64,000 nucleotides of DNA, from positions 37,610-101,609 of the forward strand of contig NZ_QMEX01000004.1 in assembly GCF_003284925.1 (NCBI RefSeq). Direction: 5' to 3'. Position 1 is the stretch's first letter. Each line of letters starts with the position of its first letter. The translations under genes were made by a program, and so were the position numbers. This DNA is from Mycolicibacter senuensis. GTDB lineage: Bacteria; Actinomycetota; Actinomycetes; Mycobacteriales; Mycobacteriaceae. Under the pieces are notes generated by a model. It did no database searches and had not been told where the DNA came from. It saw only the letters and a list, made by a program, of their open reading frames with translations. Below, in pieces: positions 35,157-44,863 of this stretch.

Positions 35157-35411
35157 ATGGAGATCGGTGTTCGCGAGCTGCGCGACCAACTGAGCCGGCA
35201 CCTGGCCGAGGTGCGGCAAGGAAGGACCGTGACCGTCACAGATCACGGGCGTCCAATCGCGCGGATCGTCCCGGTGGCGCGACCGACGAAGCTGGAGCAA
35301 CTCCGTGCGGAGGGCCGTGTCCAGGGCGCCCGCAATCGCAAACGCCCTGCGCCCGAACCGCTGGCTACCGGTAGCACTGTCAGCGACCTGATTAGCGAGC
35401 AGCGCCGGTGA
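35157..35411 (+). CDS. vapB: VapB/Phd-type antitoxin
   Basis: 84 residues from ATG 35157 (MEIGVRELRDQLSRHLAEVR); an ATG at 35133 lies inside the second direct repeat and is less likely. The N-terminal Phd/YefM-like DNA-binding part continues with QGRTVTVTDHGRPIARIVPV. A disordered C-terminal tail (KRPAPEPLATGSTVSDLIS) would wrap the toxin. It overlaps vapC by 4 bases, the usual arrangement. Confidence 0.9.
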   Translation: MEIGVRELRDQLSRHLAEVRQGRTVTVTDHGRPIARIVPVARPTKLEQLRAEGRVQGARNRKRPAPEPLATGSTVSDLISEQRR

Positions 35412-35836
35412 TCGGCTACCTCGGCACAGCGGCGTTCGTGCCGTTGTTGATCGAGGAGCAGACCAGCGCGGCATGCCGACGATTCTGGGACGACGCCGAC
35501 GTGGTCGTCTCATCGAGGCTGCTGTACGTCGAGACGGCGGCTGCACTTGCCCAGGCGTATCGGATGGGCCGGATGACCCAGGGGCAGCATCGACAAAGCC
35601 GTCGGCGGCTCGACGAAATGTGGCTGGAGATCGACATCGTGGAAGCGGACGACCAGGTCATCAACCGGGCCGCGGACCTCGCGTACCGACTGTCCCTGCG
35701 AGGCTACGACGCGGTGCACTGCGCATCGGCCGCTCAACTCGCCGACGACATGCTGGTCGCGGCATCCGGTGACCGGGGCCTGCTGGCGGCATGGTCGCAA
35801 CTGGGCTTGGCGACCTACGACACCCGCCCGTCCTGA
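35408..35836 (+). CDS. vapC: VapC-type PIN-domain toxin with a substituted catalytic Asp
   Basis: 142 residues from GTG 35408. PIN domains cut RNA with four acidic residues on Mg2+. Glu42 (LYVETAAAL), Asp101 (RGYDAVHCASA) and Asp122 (ASGDRGLLAAW) are present. The first site, normally YLDTSA, reads MIGYLGTAAF, with Gly6 (GGC at 35423-35425) in place of Asp. GAC to GGC is one base. The toxin is probably inactive or weak. Its end overlaps the convergent GntR gene by 22 bases. Confidence 0.9.
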   Translation: MIGYLGTAAFVPLLIEEQTSAACRRFWDDADVVVSSRLLYVETAAALAQAYRMGRMTQGQHRQSRRRLDEMWLEIDIVEADDQVINRAADLAYRLSLRGYDAVHCASAAQLADDMLVAASGDRGLLAAWSQLGLATYDTRPS

Positions 35837-36501
35837 TCCACCACCCCGTGCTCCACCAGGTGATCGATCAGCGGCGCCGCGCCGGCGGCCAGATGCTCGG
35901 CCATCGCGGTGCGGGCCAGATCCTCGTCGCGCTTGGCTAGCGCCGCCAGCACGGCGCGGTGGTGTTTGGTCGATTCGGCCGGCCAGCCCGACACGGTGGG
36001 AAACACCGATTCCGGTGCGTAGCGGGTGATCTGGTACATCAGCTGAGCGAGCTTGGGCGAATCGGCGGCGACATTGATGGCGCGATGGAACTCGTGATTG
36101 AGCCGCACCGCCCGTTCTTCGTCATCGGCGGTGTAGGCCGCTTCGAGCTGGTGCTGGATCTCGTCGAGTTCGCGCAGCTGGTCGTCGGTGATGTTGGCCG
36201 CCGCCCGCGCGGCGAGCTCGCCGCCGATGTGCGCCTGGACGTCGGAGACGTCGGTGATATCGCGCCGCGTCACCGGGAGCACGACGAATCCGCGATGCGG
36301 CTGCTGGTCGAGCAGCCCCTCGGCGCGCAGGCCGAACAGCGCCTCGCGCACCGGGGTCACGCTGACGCCCAGCTCGGCTGCCAGCTGGTCCAGCCGCACG
36401 TACTGCCCAGCTGCATAGTCCCCGTTGAAGATTCGCTTGCGCACGAAGCGGGCCACGTCCTCGGAGAGCTGTGACCGCACCGGGAAGTCGGGGGCGCCCA
36501 C
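35815..36501 (-). CDS. GntR-family regulator, FCD (FadR) subfamily
   Basis: 228 residues from GTG 36501. The N-terminal winged helix covers residues about 10-75 (LDQLAAELGVSVTPVREALF, GLLDQQPHRGFVVLPV). The C-terminal FCD domain has metal-type His/Asp residues (LNHEFHRAINVAADSPKL, STKHHRAVLAALAKRD). Such regulators respond to acids or CoA esters. It is the last gene of an SDR-thiolase-ACAD operon, 3 bases after the ACAD stop. The perfect palindrome at 39686-39704 in that operon's promoter is a likely target. Confidence 0.9.
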   Translation of the reverse strand: MGAPDFPVRSQLSEDVARFVRKRIFNGDYAAGQYVRLDQLAAELGVSVTPVREALFGLRAEGLLDQQPHRGFVVLPVTRRDITDVSDVQAHIGGELAARAAANITDDQLRELDEIQHQLEAAYTADDEERAVRLNHEFHRAINVAADSPKLAQLMYQITRYAPESVFPTVSGWPAESTKHHRAVLAALAKRDEDLARTAMAEHLAAGAAPLIDHLVEHGVVDQDGRVS

Positions 36502-36504
36502 GTC

Positions 36505-37698
36505 TCAGATCCGGTAGTCGGCGAGCAGTCGCTTGCTGATGATCTGTTTCTGGATCTCGCTGGTGCCCTCGCCGATCAGCAGGAACGGTGCATCGCGCAT
36601 CAGCCGTTCGATCTCGTACTCCTTGGAGTAGCCGTAGCCGCCGTGGATCCGGAAACTCTGCTGGGTGACCTCCGAGCAGAACTCGCTGGCCAGGTATTTG
36701 GCCATCCCGGCGGCCACGTCGTTGCGCTCGCCGGAGTCCTTGAGCCGGGCGGCATTGACCATCATCAGGTGCGCCGCTTCGACTTTGGTCGCCATCTCGG
36801 CAAGCTCGAAGGCGATCGCCTGATGCTCGGCGATAGGTTTGCCGAAGGTCTCGCGCTGCTGGGCGTAGCGCACCGCCAGCTCGAACGCCCGGATGCCCAC
36901 CCCGCAGGCCCTGGCCGACACATTGACCCGGCCCACCTCGATACCATCCATCATCTGGAAGAAACCCTGACCCGGCGCCCCGCCCAGCACGTCATCGGCG
37001 GCGGCGGCGTACCCGTCGAAGATCAGCTCGGTGGTGTCGATGCCCTTGTAGCCGAGCTTGTCGAGCTTGCCCGGAATCGTCAGGCCGGGAACCACTTCGC
37101 CGAAGCCGACCGGCTTTTCCACCAGGAACGCGGTCAGGTTGCGATGCGGTTTGTCGGCGCCCTCGTCGGTACGCACCAGTACGGCGATCAGGGTGGAACT
37201 GCCGCCGTTGGTCAGCCACATCTTCTGTCCGTCGATGACGTATCCGCCGTCGGCTTGGCGGGTGGCGCGAGTGCGGATCGCGGCGACGTCGGACCCCAGT
37301 TCGGGCTCGGACATCGAGAACGCGCCGCGGGTCTCACCGGTGGCCATCCGCGGCAGGAAACGCTGCTTCTGCTCGTCGGTGCCGTGCTGACGCAACATGT
37401 AGGCGACGATGAAATGGGTGTTGAGCACACCGGAGACGCTCATCCAGCCGCGGGCCAACTCCTCGACGCACAGCGCGTAGGTGAGCAGCGATTCACCGAG
37501 CCCGCCGTATTCCTCGGGGATCATCAGGCCGAACAGGCCCATCTCCCGCATCGAGTCCACGATGGCCTGCGGATAGGTGTCGGTCCGCTCCAGCTCGCCG
37601 GCCGCCGGAATGACTTCCTTGTCCACGAACCGACGCACGGTGTCGAGGATCTCGGTCTGGAACTCGGTGAGCCCCAAGGTTTGTGCGAGTTTGGTCAC
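36505..37698 (-). CDS. Acyl-CoA dehydrogenase
   Basis: 397 residues from GTG 37698, overlapping the thiolase stop as GTGA. Complete ACAD: SMSEPELGSDVAAI, DGQKMWLTNGG, QQRETFGKPIAEHQAIAFEL, RIHGGYGYSKEYEIERLMRD, and the catalytic Glu377 in IGEGTSEIQK. It oxidises a saturated acyl-CoA to a 2-enoyl-CoA, passing electrons to ETF. The sequence resembles short/branched-chain ACADs. Confidence 0.93.
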   Translation of the reverse strand: MTKLAQTLGLTEFQTEILDTVRRFVDKEVIPAAGELERTDTYPQAIVDSMREMGLFGLMIPEEYGGLGESLLTYALCVEELARGWMSVSGVLNTHFIVAYMLRQHGTDEQKQRFLPRMATGETRGAFSMSEPELGSDVAAIRTRATRQADGGYVIDGQKMWLTNGGSSTLIAVLVRTDEGADKPHRNLTAFLVEKPVGFGEVVPGLTIPGKLDKLGYKGIDTTELIFDGYAAAADDVLGGAPGQGFFQMMDGIEVGRVNVSARACGVGIRAFELAVRYAQQRETFGKPIAEHQAIAFELAEMATKVEAAHLMMVNAARLKDSGERNDVAAGMAKYLASEFCSEVTQQSFRIHGGYGYSKEYEIERLMRDAPFLLIGEGTSEIQKQIISKRLLADYRI

Positions 37699-38915
37699 GG
37701 CCCGACCCTTTCGAAGACGGCGGCGAGCCCTTGGCCGCCGCCGATGCACATGGTCTCCAGTCCGTAGCGGGCGCCGCGCCGGTTGAGCTCGCGGGCCAGT
37801 GTGGCAAGCATCCGCCCACCGGTCGCGCCGACCGGATGCCCCAGCGAGATTCCCGAACCATGCACGTTGGTTCGTTCCCGGTCGGCGGCGCCGAACTCCC
37901 AGGCGGCCATCACCGCGAGTGCCTGCGCGGCGAACGCCTCGTTGAGCTCGATGAGGTCGATGTCGGCCAGTCGCAGCCCGGCCTTGCCCAGTGCGACATC
38001 AGTGGCGGGTACCGGCCCGATCCCCATGACGTTGGGCGCGACTCCCGCGACTCCCCACGACACCAGTCGCACCAACGGGGTCAGACCCAGCTGCTCGGCC
38101 TTCTCGCGGGTGGTCACCACGCACATCGACGCCGCGTCGTTCTGGCCGCTGGAGTTGCCGGCGGTGACGGTGGCATCCGGATCGGTCTTGCCCAGCACCG
38201 GTTTCAGCTTGGCCAGCGACTCCACCGAGGTGTCGGCCCGGGGATGCTCGTCGGTGTCGATGAACTGCTCGCCGGCACGGGAGCTCACGCTGACGCCGAT
38301 GATCTCCTCGGCCAGCACCCCGGACTGCTGGGCCGCCACCGCGCGCCGGTGCGAGGTCACCGCCAGCTCGTCCTGGTCGACGCGGGAGATGCCGTACTCG
38401 CGGCGCAGGTTCTCGGCGGTCTCCAGCATGCCGCCGGGCACCGGGTAGTGCCGGCCTCCGGCGGTGGTCCGACCGCGCGCCAGGCCGTCGTGTATCCGGA
38501 CCCCGCCGCGGGCCCCGCCCCAGCGCATGTCGGTGGAGTAGAACGCCACGTTGCTCATGCTCTCCGCGCCGCCGGCGATCACCACGTCGCAATCACCGCT
38601 GCTCACCTGTAGGCAGGCCTGCAGTACCGCCTGCAGCCCGGAGCCGCAGCGGCGGTCGACCTGCATGCCCGGAACCGTCACGGGCAGACCGGAATCCAGC
38701 GCGACCACCCGTCCGATGGCCGGTGCCTCACTATTGGGGTAGCAGTGGCCGAGCACCACGTCGTCGATCACGTCGGCGGGCAGACCGGTGCGGTCCATCA
38801 GGCCTTTGAGAGCGGCGACGCCGAGCTCGACGGCGGTCAACGACTTGAACATCCCGCCATAGCGGCCGATCGGGGTACGGACCGGCTCGCAGATCACCGC
38901 CTCCCGGACGCTCAC
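37695..38915 (-). CDS. Acetyl-CoA acyltransferase (thiolase, FadA family)
   Basis: 406 residues from GTG 38915, overlapping the SDR stop (GTGA). Cys90 in [11 protein letters not shown], His360 in [12 protein letters not shown] and Cys390 in TMCIGGGQG make the full triad. It thiolyses 3-ketoacyl-CoA. Its gene lies between an SDR and an ACAD, giving the core of a beta-oxidation cycle in one operon. Confidence 0.93.
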   Translation of the reverse strand: MSVREAVICEPVRTPIGRYGGMFKSLTAVELGVAALKGLMDRTGLPADVIDDVVLGHCYPNSEAPAIGRVVALDSGLPVTVPGMQVDRRCGSGLQAVLQACLQVSSGDCDVVIAGGAESMSNVAFYSTDMRWGGARGGVRIHDGLARGRTTAGGRHYPVPGGMLETAENLRREYGISRVDQDELAVTSHRRAVAAQQSGVLAEEIIGVSVSSRAGEQFIDTDEHPRADTSVESLAKLKPVLGKTDPDATVTAGNSSGQNDAASMCVVTTREKAEQLGLTPLVRLVSWGVAGVAPNVMGIGPVPATDVALGKAGLRLADIDLIELNEAFAAQALAVMAAWEFGAADRERTNVHGSGISLGHPVGATGGRMLATLARELNRRGARYGLETMCIGGGQGLAAVFERVGP

Positions 38916-39652
38916 AGATGCCTGCCGCCGGTTACTTCGAGCACCGTGCCGGTCATGTAGGACGACATCCCAGAGGCCAGGAACAGCGCGACATTAGCCA
39001 CCTCATCGGGCTCCCCGGCCCGGCCCAGTGGCACCTCGGCCACCTTGGAGTCCCAGATGCGCTGCGGCATCGCCTCGGTCATCGCCGAGCGGATCAGCCC
39101 GGGCTGGATTGCGTTCACCCGCACCCCCAGGTACGCCAGCTCCTTGCTGGCCGCCTTGGTCATCCCGACGATGCCGGCCTTGGCCGCCGAGTAATTCGTC
39201 TGACCGACCATGCCCACCTTGCCGGAGATCGAGGACATGTTGACGATCGCGCCGCGCTTCTGCTCCCGCATGATCGCGGCGGCCGCGCGCAGTCCGTTCC
39301 AGGTGCCCTTGAGGTGTACCGAGATCACCTGGTCGAACTGCTCCTCAGTCATCTTGCGCATGGTGGCGTCGCGAGTGATGCCGGCGTTGTTCACCATGAT
39401 GTCCAGCCCGCCGAACATCTCCACCGCGGCGGCGACCAACGCGTCGACCTCGGCGGAACTGGTGACATCACAGCGCACCGCTCGCGCCACCTCGGATCCG
39501 CCCAGCTGCGCGGCGGCCTCCTCGGTGGCCGCCAGGTTCACGTCGCCGAGCACCACCCGGGCACCTTCGGCGATGAATCGCGCCGCGATCGCGTAGCCCA
39601 GACCCTGGGCGCCGCCGGTGACGACCGCTGTTTGACCGGTCAGCAAGGACAC
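38912..39652 (-). CDS. SDR, FabG/3-hydroxyacyl-CoA dehydrogenase-like
   Basis: 246 residues from GTG 39652 with AAGGCGGG upstream. The in-frame ATG at 39697 lies inside the operator palindrome and is rejected. Motifs: [47 protein letters not shown] and the FabG-like ending [15 protein letters not shown]. It probably oxidises the 3-hydroxyacyl-CoA of this pathway. First gene of the operon that ends with GntR. Confidence 0.9.
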   Translation of the reverse strand: MSLLTGQTAVVTGGAQGLGYAIAARFIAEGARVVLGDVNLAATEEAAAQLGGSEVARAVRCDVTSSAEVDALVAAAVEMFGGLDIMVNNAGITRDATMRKMTEEQFDQVISVHLKGTWNGLRAAAAIMREQKRGAIVNMSSISGKVGMVGQTNYSAAKAGIVGMTKAASKELAYLGVRVNAIQPGLIRSAMTEAMPQRIWDSKVAEVPLGRAGEPDEVANVALFLASGMSSYMTGTVLEVTGGRHL

Positions 39653-39685
39653 TCGATCACCCGCCTTCTGTGAGATGTTTACGTC

Positions 39686-39704
39686 ATCATATTTCATATA
39701 TGAT
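39686..39704. promoter_or_regulatory. Perfect 7-5-7 palindrome at a divergent promoter
   Basis: ATCATAT-TTCAT-ATATGAT in the 104-base space between the SDR operon (-, start 39652) and the ACAD operon (+, start 39757). The sequence does not match the TetR sites. I infer it as the operator of the GntR regulator at 35815-36501, controlling both operons. Confidence 0.65.
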
Positions 39705-39756
39705 CGTCGTCGGTAACGGGCCGTTCAAGTGTCGAACGTGAGGAGAAGCGGCGTCG

Positions 39757-40920
39757 ATGAGTGAAGTCAACGACGAGGATTTCGCCGAGATTCTCGCCCA
39801 GACCCGCCATTTCGTTCGCAGCTCGGTGGTTCCGCGCGAGGCCGAGATCCTCGCCGAGGACCGCGTGCCCGACGATCTGCGCGAACAGGCCAAGGCGATG
39901 GGCCTGTTCGGCTACGCGATCCCGCAGCAGTGGGGCGGGCTGGGCCTGAACCTCGCCCAGGACGTCGAGTTGGCCATGGAGTTGGGCTACACGTCGCTGG
40001 CGGTGCGCTCGATGTTCGGCACCAACAACGGCATCGCCGGTCAGGTGCTGGTCGGGTTCGGCACGCAGGAGCAGAAGAGCCGCTGGTTGGCCCCCATTGC
40101 CACCGGTGACGTCGTGGCCTCCTTCGCGCTCACCGAACCGGGTGCGGGCTCCAACCCGGCCGGGCTGCTGACCAAGGCGGTCCGCGACGGTTCGGACTGG
40201 CTGATCACCGGCCAGAAGCGGTTCATCACCAACGCGCCCACGGCCGAGCTGTTCATCGTCTTCGCCCGCACCCGCCCGGCCGATGAGCAGGGCGCAGGCA
40301 TCGCGGTCTTTCTGGTGCCCGCCGGGGCCGACGGGGTCGAGGTGGGCGTCAAAGACGCCAAGATGGGCCAGGAAGGGGCGTGGACGGCCGACGTGAGCTT
40401 CACCGGCGTACGCGTCTCCGATGCGGCGCTGGTCGGCGGGAGCGAAGATCTCGGCTACCGGGCGGCATTGACGTCGCTGGCCCGGGGCCGGGTGCACATC
40501 GCCGCGCTGGCGGTCGGCGCGGCGCAGCGCGCGCTCGACGAGTCGGTCGGCTATGCGGCCACCGCCACGCAGGGCGGCACCCCGATCGGCAACTTTCAAC
40601 TGGTGCAGGCGATGCTGGCCGACCAGCAGACCGGCGTTTTGGCCGGCCGCGCCATGGTTCGTGACGCCGCGCGCAAGTGGGTCACCGACGAAGACCGGCG
40701 AATCGCGCCGTCGGCGGCGAAGCTGTTCTGCACCGAGATGGCCGGCAAGGTCGCCGATCTCGCGGTACAGGTCCACGGCGGCACCGGTTACATGCGGGGG
40801 GTACCGGTCGAACGTATTTACCGCGATGTCCGGCTGCTGCGGCTCTATGAGGGCACCAGCGAGATCCAACGGCTGATCATCGGCTCGGGTCTGGTCAAAG
40901 CGGCGCAACGCCAATCGTGA
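39757..40920 (+). CDS. Acyl-CoA dehydrogenase
   Basis: 387 residues, ATG 39757 after GAGGAG. Motifs: FALTEPGAGSNPAGL, ITGQKRFITNAPTAE, GGTPIGNFQLVQAMLAD, QVHGGTGYMRGVPVERIYRD and the catalytic Glu365 in LYEGTSEIQR. Distinct from the 36505 ACAD, so this module has two dehydrogenases for two substrates or two cycles. First gene of the + strand arm of the divergent unit. Confidence 0.93.
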   Translation: MSEVNDEDFAEILAQTRHFVRSSVVPREAEILAEDRVPDDLREQAKAMGLFGYAIPQQWGGLGLNLAQDVELAMELGYTSLAVRSMFGTNNGIAGQVLVGFGTQEQKSRWLAPIATGDVVASFALTEPGAGSNPAGLLTKAVRDGSDWLITGQKRFITNAPTAELFIVFARTRPADEQGAGIAVFLVPAGADGVEVGVKDAKMGQEGAWTADVSFTGVRVSDAALVGGSEDLGYRAALTSLARGRVHIAALAVGAAQRALDESVGYAATATQGGTPIGNFQLVQAMLADQQTGVLAGRAMVRDAARKWVTDEDRRIAPSAAKLFCTEMAGKVADLAVQVHGGTGYMRGVPVERIYRDVRLLRLYEGTSEIQRLIIGSGLVKAAQRQS

Positions 40921-40942
40921 ATCACCGACGGAGGGAACAGCA

Positions 40943-41764
40943 ATGACGGGACGACTAACCGACAAGGTGGCTTTCATCACCGGCGCGGCCCGCGGGCAGG
41001 GCCGCGCGCATGCGGTGCGGATGGCTACCGAGGGCGCCGACATCATCGCGATCGATGTCGCCGGCAAACTCCCGGACTGCGTGCCGTACGACTCGGCGAG
41101 CCCGGAGGAGCTCGCTGAGACGGTGCAGCTGGTGGAAGCCACCGGTCGGCGCATCGTGTCCTCGGTTGTGGACACCCGCGACTACGACGGATTACGTGAA
41201 GCCGCCGACGCCGGCGTGGCCGCATTGGGGCGGCTGGACATCATCGTCGCCAACGCCGGTATCACCGCGCCCCAGGTCTGGGATGCCATCACCCCGGAGT
41301 CATTTCGCGATGTGATGGACGTCAACGTAACCGGCACCTGGAATACGGTGATGGCCGGCGCGCAGCACATTATCGACGGCGGCCGGGGCGGGTCGATCAT
41401 CCTGATCAGCTCGGCAGCCGGAATCAAGATGCAGCCGTTCATGATCCACTACACGGCCAGCAAGCACGCGGTCACCGGGATGGCCCGCGGGCTCGCCGCC
41501 GAACTGGGTAAGCATTCGATTCGGGTGAACAGCCTGCACCCCGGTGCGGTCAACACGCCGATGGGCACCGGCGAGATGATGGCGGCGTTGCACCGGGCCA
41601 ACGAGACCAACCCCGGCCTGATGAACATGGTGACGCCGTTCCTGCCCGACTACATTGCCGAGCCGGAAGATATCGCAGACGCTGTTTGCTGGCTGGCCAG
41701 CGATGAATCACGCATGGTCACCGCATCACGAATCCCGGTCGATCTGGGGTCCACCCAGTACTGA
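40943..41764 (+). CDS. Mycofactocin-coupled SDR
   Basis: 273 residues, GGAGGG upstream. The cofactor motif GAARGQGRAHAVRMATEGAD, then an insertion after IIAIDVAG (KLPDCVPYDSASPEELAETV) marks the SDR subfamily with tightly held NAD that passes electrons to mycofactocin. ISSAAG and YTASK give the catalytic residues. It would oxidise an alcohol to a ketone or aldehyde. Same subfamily as 58448-59287. Confidence 0.9.
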   Translation: MTGRLTDKVAFITGAARGQGRAHAVRMATEGADIIAIDVAGKLPDCVPYDSASPEELAETVQLVEATGRRIVSSVVDTRDYDGLREAADAGVAALGRLDIIVANAGITAPQVWDAITPESFRDVMDVNVTGTWNTVMAGAQHIIDGGRGGSIILISSAAGIKMQPFMIHYTASKHAVTGMARGLAAELGKHSIRVNSLHPGAVNTPMGTGEMMAALHRANETNPGLMNMVTPFLPDYIAEPEDIADAVCWLASDESRMVTASRIPVDLGSTQY

Positions 41765-41772
41765 GGCGGGGA

Positions 41773-43266
41773 ATGGACCGGTTCTGCGCAACGCTGTCAG
41801 CGGGCCTGCACGGCTACGGCGCGGCACCGTGCCTCGAATTCGAGCAAAAATGGTTTTCCGGCAACGACATCACCGGCTACATCGCAGCTGTCGACGACCA
41901 GCTGGCCCGGGCGGGGGTCGCGCCAACTGATCTGGTCGGCGTGGTGGTGCGCAATCGGGTCCCGCACGCCGCGGTCATTCTGGGGTTCATCGCCGCCGGG
42001 CGTCCGGTCGCGATGATCTACTCCTACCAATCGCCGCAGTCCATTGCCCGCGATATCGGCGCACTGCGGCTACCGGCAATCCTGGCCGACCAGCAGGACT
42101 GGACCGGACCGGTGCGCGACGCGGTCACGCACGTCGGATCGGCCGGGATCGCGTTGATTCCCGAGCCGCTCGCTGTCGAAACCATCTCCGTGCGAAGGCA
42201 AGTCGGCGTAGCGGCGCCCGACGGTAGGCTCGCACCCGGACTGCACATCTTGACCAGCGGCACTACCGGGGCGCCCAAACGGGTGCCGGTATCGACGTCG
42301 GCACTGCAGCACACGGTGCTGACCATGACCGTGGGGCAGCACCCGCGTGGGAAGGCCGCGCCACCCGACGATCCTCCCGAACTGGCGTATTGGCCGTTCG
42401 GCAGCATCGGCATCTGCCAGCTGCTGGCCGGGCCCTACGCCGGCAGGCGGGTGGTGCTGCTGGAGAAGTTCACCGTCGACGAGTGGGTGCGAGCGGTCAA
42501 GACCTACCGGATCAGGCGGACCGGCGTTCAGCCCGCGATACTGCGGATGCTGCTCGATGCCGACGTCGCCAAAGCAGATCTGGCCTCGCTGGAGTACCTG
42601 CCCGGCGGGTCCGGCCCGCTGGCCCCGCGGTTGCGCGAGGAATTCGAGAGCCGCTACGGCATACCGCTGCTCTGGGCGTACGGCGCCACGGAATTCGCCG
42701 GCTCGGTCTGCGCCTGGACACCGGAGCTGTATCGGCGCTATGGCCGGACAAAGCCGGACAGTTCAGGCAAACCCCTGCCGGGGGTGCAGGTACGCGTCGT
42801 CGACGCGGCTACCGGCACCGCGCTGCCGACCGGCGAGCAGGGGCTTTTGGAAGCCCGCGTACAGGTGATCGGACCGGAGTGGATCCGCACCACCGATCTC
42901 GCGTCGGTGGATGCCGACGGTTTCGTCACGATTCACGGACGCGCGGATGGCGCGATCAACCGCGGCGGTTTCAAGGTCCTGCCGGAAACGGTGCGCGCGG
43001 TGTTGGTGTCACACCCGGCAGTGCGCGACGCGTGCGTGATCGGCATCCCCGATGCCAGACTGGGCCAGGTTCCCGCGGCCGCAGTCGAACTGCGGCACGG
43101 TGGCGCCACCGCCTCGAGCGAGGAGCTGATGACGCTGGTCCGCAACGCATTGCCCAGCCATCATGTGCCGGTGGCGATCGTCGTCGTCGAACAACTGCCG
43201 CGCAATGCCGCGCTCAAGGTGCGGCCCGCCGATGTCGCCGCGCTGTTCGAGGCGCGACGGTCATGA
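41773..43266 (+). CDS. Acyl-CoA ligase / adenylate-forming enzyme
   Basis: 497 residues, GAGGCGGGG upstream of ATG 41773. A3 block HILTSGTTGAPKRVPVSTSA, A5 YGATEFAGSVCAWT, A7 TTDLASVDADGFVTIHGRAD with RGGFKVLPETVRAVL. The terminal Lys is in NAALKVRPADVA, where the usual PSGK is replaced, so this loop is unusual. Paralog of the 29085 ligase. It ends convergently with the P450 by a 6-base overlap. Confidence 0.9.
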   Translation: MDRFCATLSAGLHGYGAAPCLEFEQKWFSGNDITGYIAAVDDQLARAGVAPTDLVGVVVRNRVPHAAVILGFIAAGRPVAMIYSYQSPQSIARDIGALRLPAILADQQDWTGPVRDAVTHVGSAGIALIPEPLAVETISVRRQVGVAAPDGRLAPGLHILTSGTTGAPKRVPVSTSALQHTVLTMTVGQHPRGKAAPPDDPPELAYWPFGSIGICQLLAGPYAGRRVVLLEKFTVDEWVRAVKTYRIRRTGVQPAILRMLLDADVAKADLASLEYLPGGSGPLAPRLREEFESRYGIPLLWAYGATEFAGSVCAWTPELYRRYGRTKPDSSGKPLPGVQVRVVDAATGTALPTGEQGLLEARVQVIGPEWIRTTDLASVDADGFVTIHGRADGAINRGGFKVLPETVRAVLVSHPAVRDACVIGIPDARLGQVPAAAVELRHGGATASSEELMTLVRNALPSHHVPVAIVVVEQLPRNAALKVRPADVAALFEARRS

Positions 43267-44439
43267 TTGCAACCCGAGCCTGAGCGGCAGCGCGGGCAGC
43301 GCGCACGTCGCCGACGGCCAGGTGATCTCGGGCACGAAACCCGGCGCGAGCCCGAAATCGGGAATGCGGGCCAACCATTCCGAGACCACGAGTTTGAGCT
43401 CCATCCGAGCGAGGTGTGAGCCCAGACAGCGGTGTGGTCCGCCGCCGAATCCCCAGTGTTTGTGCACCTTTCCGTCGAGGACGAGCTTCCCCCCGGAAAA
43501 CTCGTCGCTGCCGTCTCGATTGATCGCACCGAGGCAGAGGCGGACCTGGGCGCCCGCGGGAATCTCAATGCCGGCGACGGTGACCGGGCGGGTGGTCGCT
43601 CGCCCGACGACGGGTGCCGCAGGTTCGAGGCGGATCATCTCCTCGACGAAGACCGCGACACCGTCGGGGTCGGCGCGCAATTCCGCACGCAACCCGGGCC
43701 GGCGGGCCAGTTCCAGCATCGTCATGCCGATCATGGCGGTGACGGTGTCCAGCCCGGCCAGCACGAACACCAGGGACAGTCCGGTGGCCTCGTCGTCGTC
43801 GAGCGGGTCTGCGCCGTGCAACACTTCCGAGAGAATGCCGGGCCGTGGTTCCTTGCGTTGGCGGGCAACCGCTTCGGTGAGGTAGCCGAACAGCTCCACT
43901 GTCGGGGTCAGATCCACGCTGGCGGGGTCGTCGGTCAGACTCAACGCGATAATCGCGTTCTTCCAGGCGACCAGGCGGTCCCGATCCTCCAGGGGCAGAC
44001 CGAACAGCGTGAGGAACACCTGCGATGGGTAGGGGGTGGCCAATTCGGCCATCACCTCACACCGGTCGTGCTCGGCGATCCCGGCGATGAGCTCGGCGGC
44101 CTGCGACTGCAACGATGGCAGCAGAGCCATCAGGGTCTGGGGGCTGAAGTAGCGATGTAGCAGCTGCCGGTACTGGGTGTGGTCAGGCGGGTCGAACCCC
44201 AACGGCACCAGCGGAACCGGGCTGATCATGTCGCCGTAGGGGATCCTCGAGGAGAAGACCTCCCAGTCACGCAGCGCGGCAAGCACATCATCGCGACGGG
44301 TGAGGTAGTAGGCGCCCTCGCCGTACACCACGGGCCCGAGATCGCGCAGCGCCGCCCACCCTTCACCACGATCGCGGGCCATCGGCAGGTCGGCGTAAGC
44401 GAAGTGCGGCACCGCCGGTGCCACGTGCACGTCGGTCAT
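43261..44439 (-). CDS. Cytochrome P450
   Basis: 392 residues, soluble bacterial P450. The heme ligand is Cys338 in FGGGPHRCLGSHLARMELKL. The I-helix reads VLAGLDTVTAM, with Asp before the conserved Thr, and the ExxR motif is EEMIRLEP. It hydroxylates a hydrophobic substrate using ferredoxin electrons. It is the last gene of the - strand run that encodes the MoxR/VWA and membrane proteins; its ATG is 6 bases after the 44446 gene. No dedicated ferredoxin is adjacent; the nearest [2Fe-2S] candidate is the Bfd-like gene at 49850. Confidence 0.93.
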   Translation of the reverse strand: MTDVHVAPAVPHFAYADLPMARDRGEGWAALRDLGPVVYGEGAYYLTRRDDVLAALRDWEVFSSRIPYGDMISPVPLVPLGFDPPDHTQYRQLLHRYFSPQTLMALLPSLQSQAAELIAGIAEHDRCEVMAELATPYPSQVFLTLFGLPLEDRDRLVAWKNAIIALSLTDDPASVDLTPTVELFGYLTEAVARQRKEPRPGILSEVLHGADPLDDDEATGLSLVFVLAGLDTVTAMIGMTMLELARRPGLRAELRADPDGVAVFVEEMIRLEPAAPVVGRATTRPVTVAGIEIPAGAQVRLCLGAINRDGSDEFSGGKLVLDGKVHKHWGFGGGPHRCLGSHLARMELKLVVSEWLARIPDFGLAPGFVPEITWPSATCALPALPLRLGLQS

Positions 44440-44445
44440 GACCGC

Positions 44446-44850
44446 TCAACCACCCTGCGGTTGTGCAGCTTGCTGTCTGGCCAGCCGGGCCTGGTACCGC
44501 TCGACCAGCTCCCGGAAGCCGAGCCGGTCATATTGCGGAACGGGCTGAATCCCCCAGATGTCCTTGGCGGTGTCCTTGCCCTCGGCGCCCTCCGGAGGGC
44601 CGAGCGGCGGGTAGGGGTACTTGCACTCGAGGGTGTCGTCGGAGTAGCGCACCTTGAGCAGCTCGCTGCAGATCTGGGTGAGACTCAGCGTCGGGTAACC
44701 GTAGTAGATCGCCATGAACGGCAGGGTGAAAGCGCCTTCGATGACCAGTGCGACCAGGCACACCAACGTGGCGCGCTTGATCCAGGTGTGCATGCGCGCG
44801 TAGTACGGCGTGGTGCCCGGCGGGAGGTCTTCGGCGGCAGTGGTTTCCAT
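44446..44850 (-). CDS. Single-span membrane protein, unrecognised
   Basis: 134 residues, ATG 44850 after AAAGGAG. I do not recognise the family. A cytoplasmic N-terminus (about 24 residues) is followed by one hydrophobic span ([20 protein letters not shown], about 27-46). A polar C-terminal domain contains Cys61 and Cys76 in [11 protein letters not shown] and [13 protein letters not shown], possibly a disulfide outside the membrane. It is 13 bases after the polytopic protein gene and 6 before the P450, so it probably belongs to the same membrane complex. Confidence 0.8.
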   Translation of the reverse strand: METTAAEDLPPGTTPYYARMHTWIKRATLVCLVALVIEGAFTLPFMAIYYGYPTLSLTQICSELLKVRYSDDTLECKYPYPPLGPPEGAEGKDTAKDIWGIQPVPQYDRLGFRELVERYQARLARQQAAQPQGG

Positions 44851-44863
44851 AGTTGCGCTCCTT

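Noticed and set aside
33678..35836. Mobile element or genomic island boundary around the 13E12/VapBC genes
   Set aside because: No transposase, integrase, tRNA or flanking direct repeats were found. 13E12 genes and VapBC pairs are common single insertions in these genomes.
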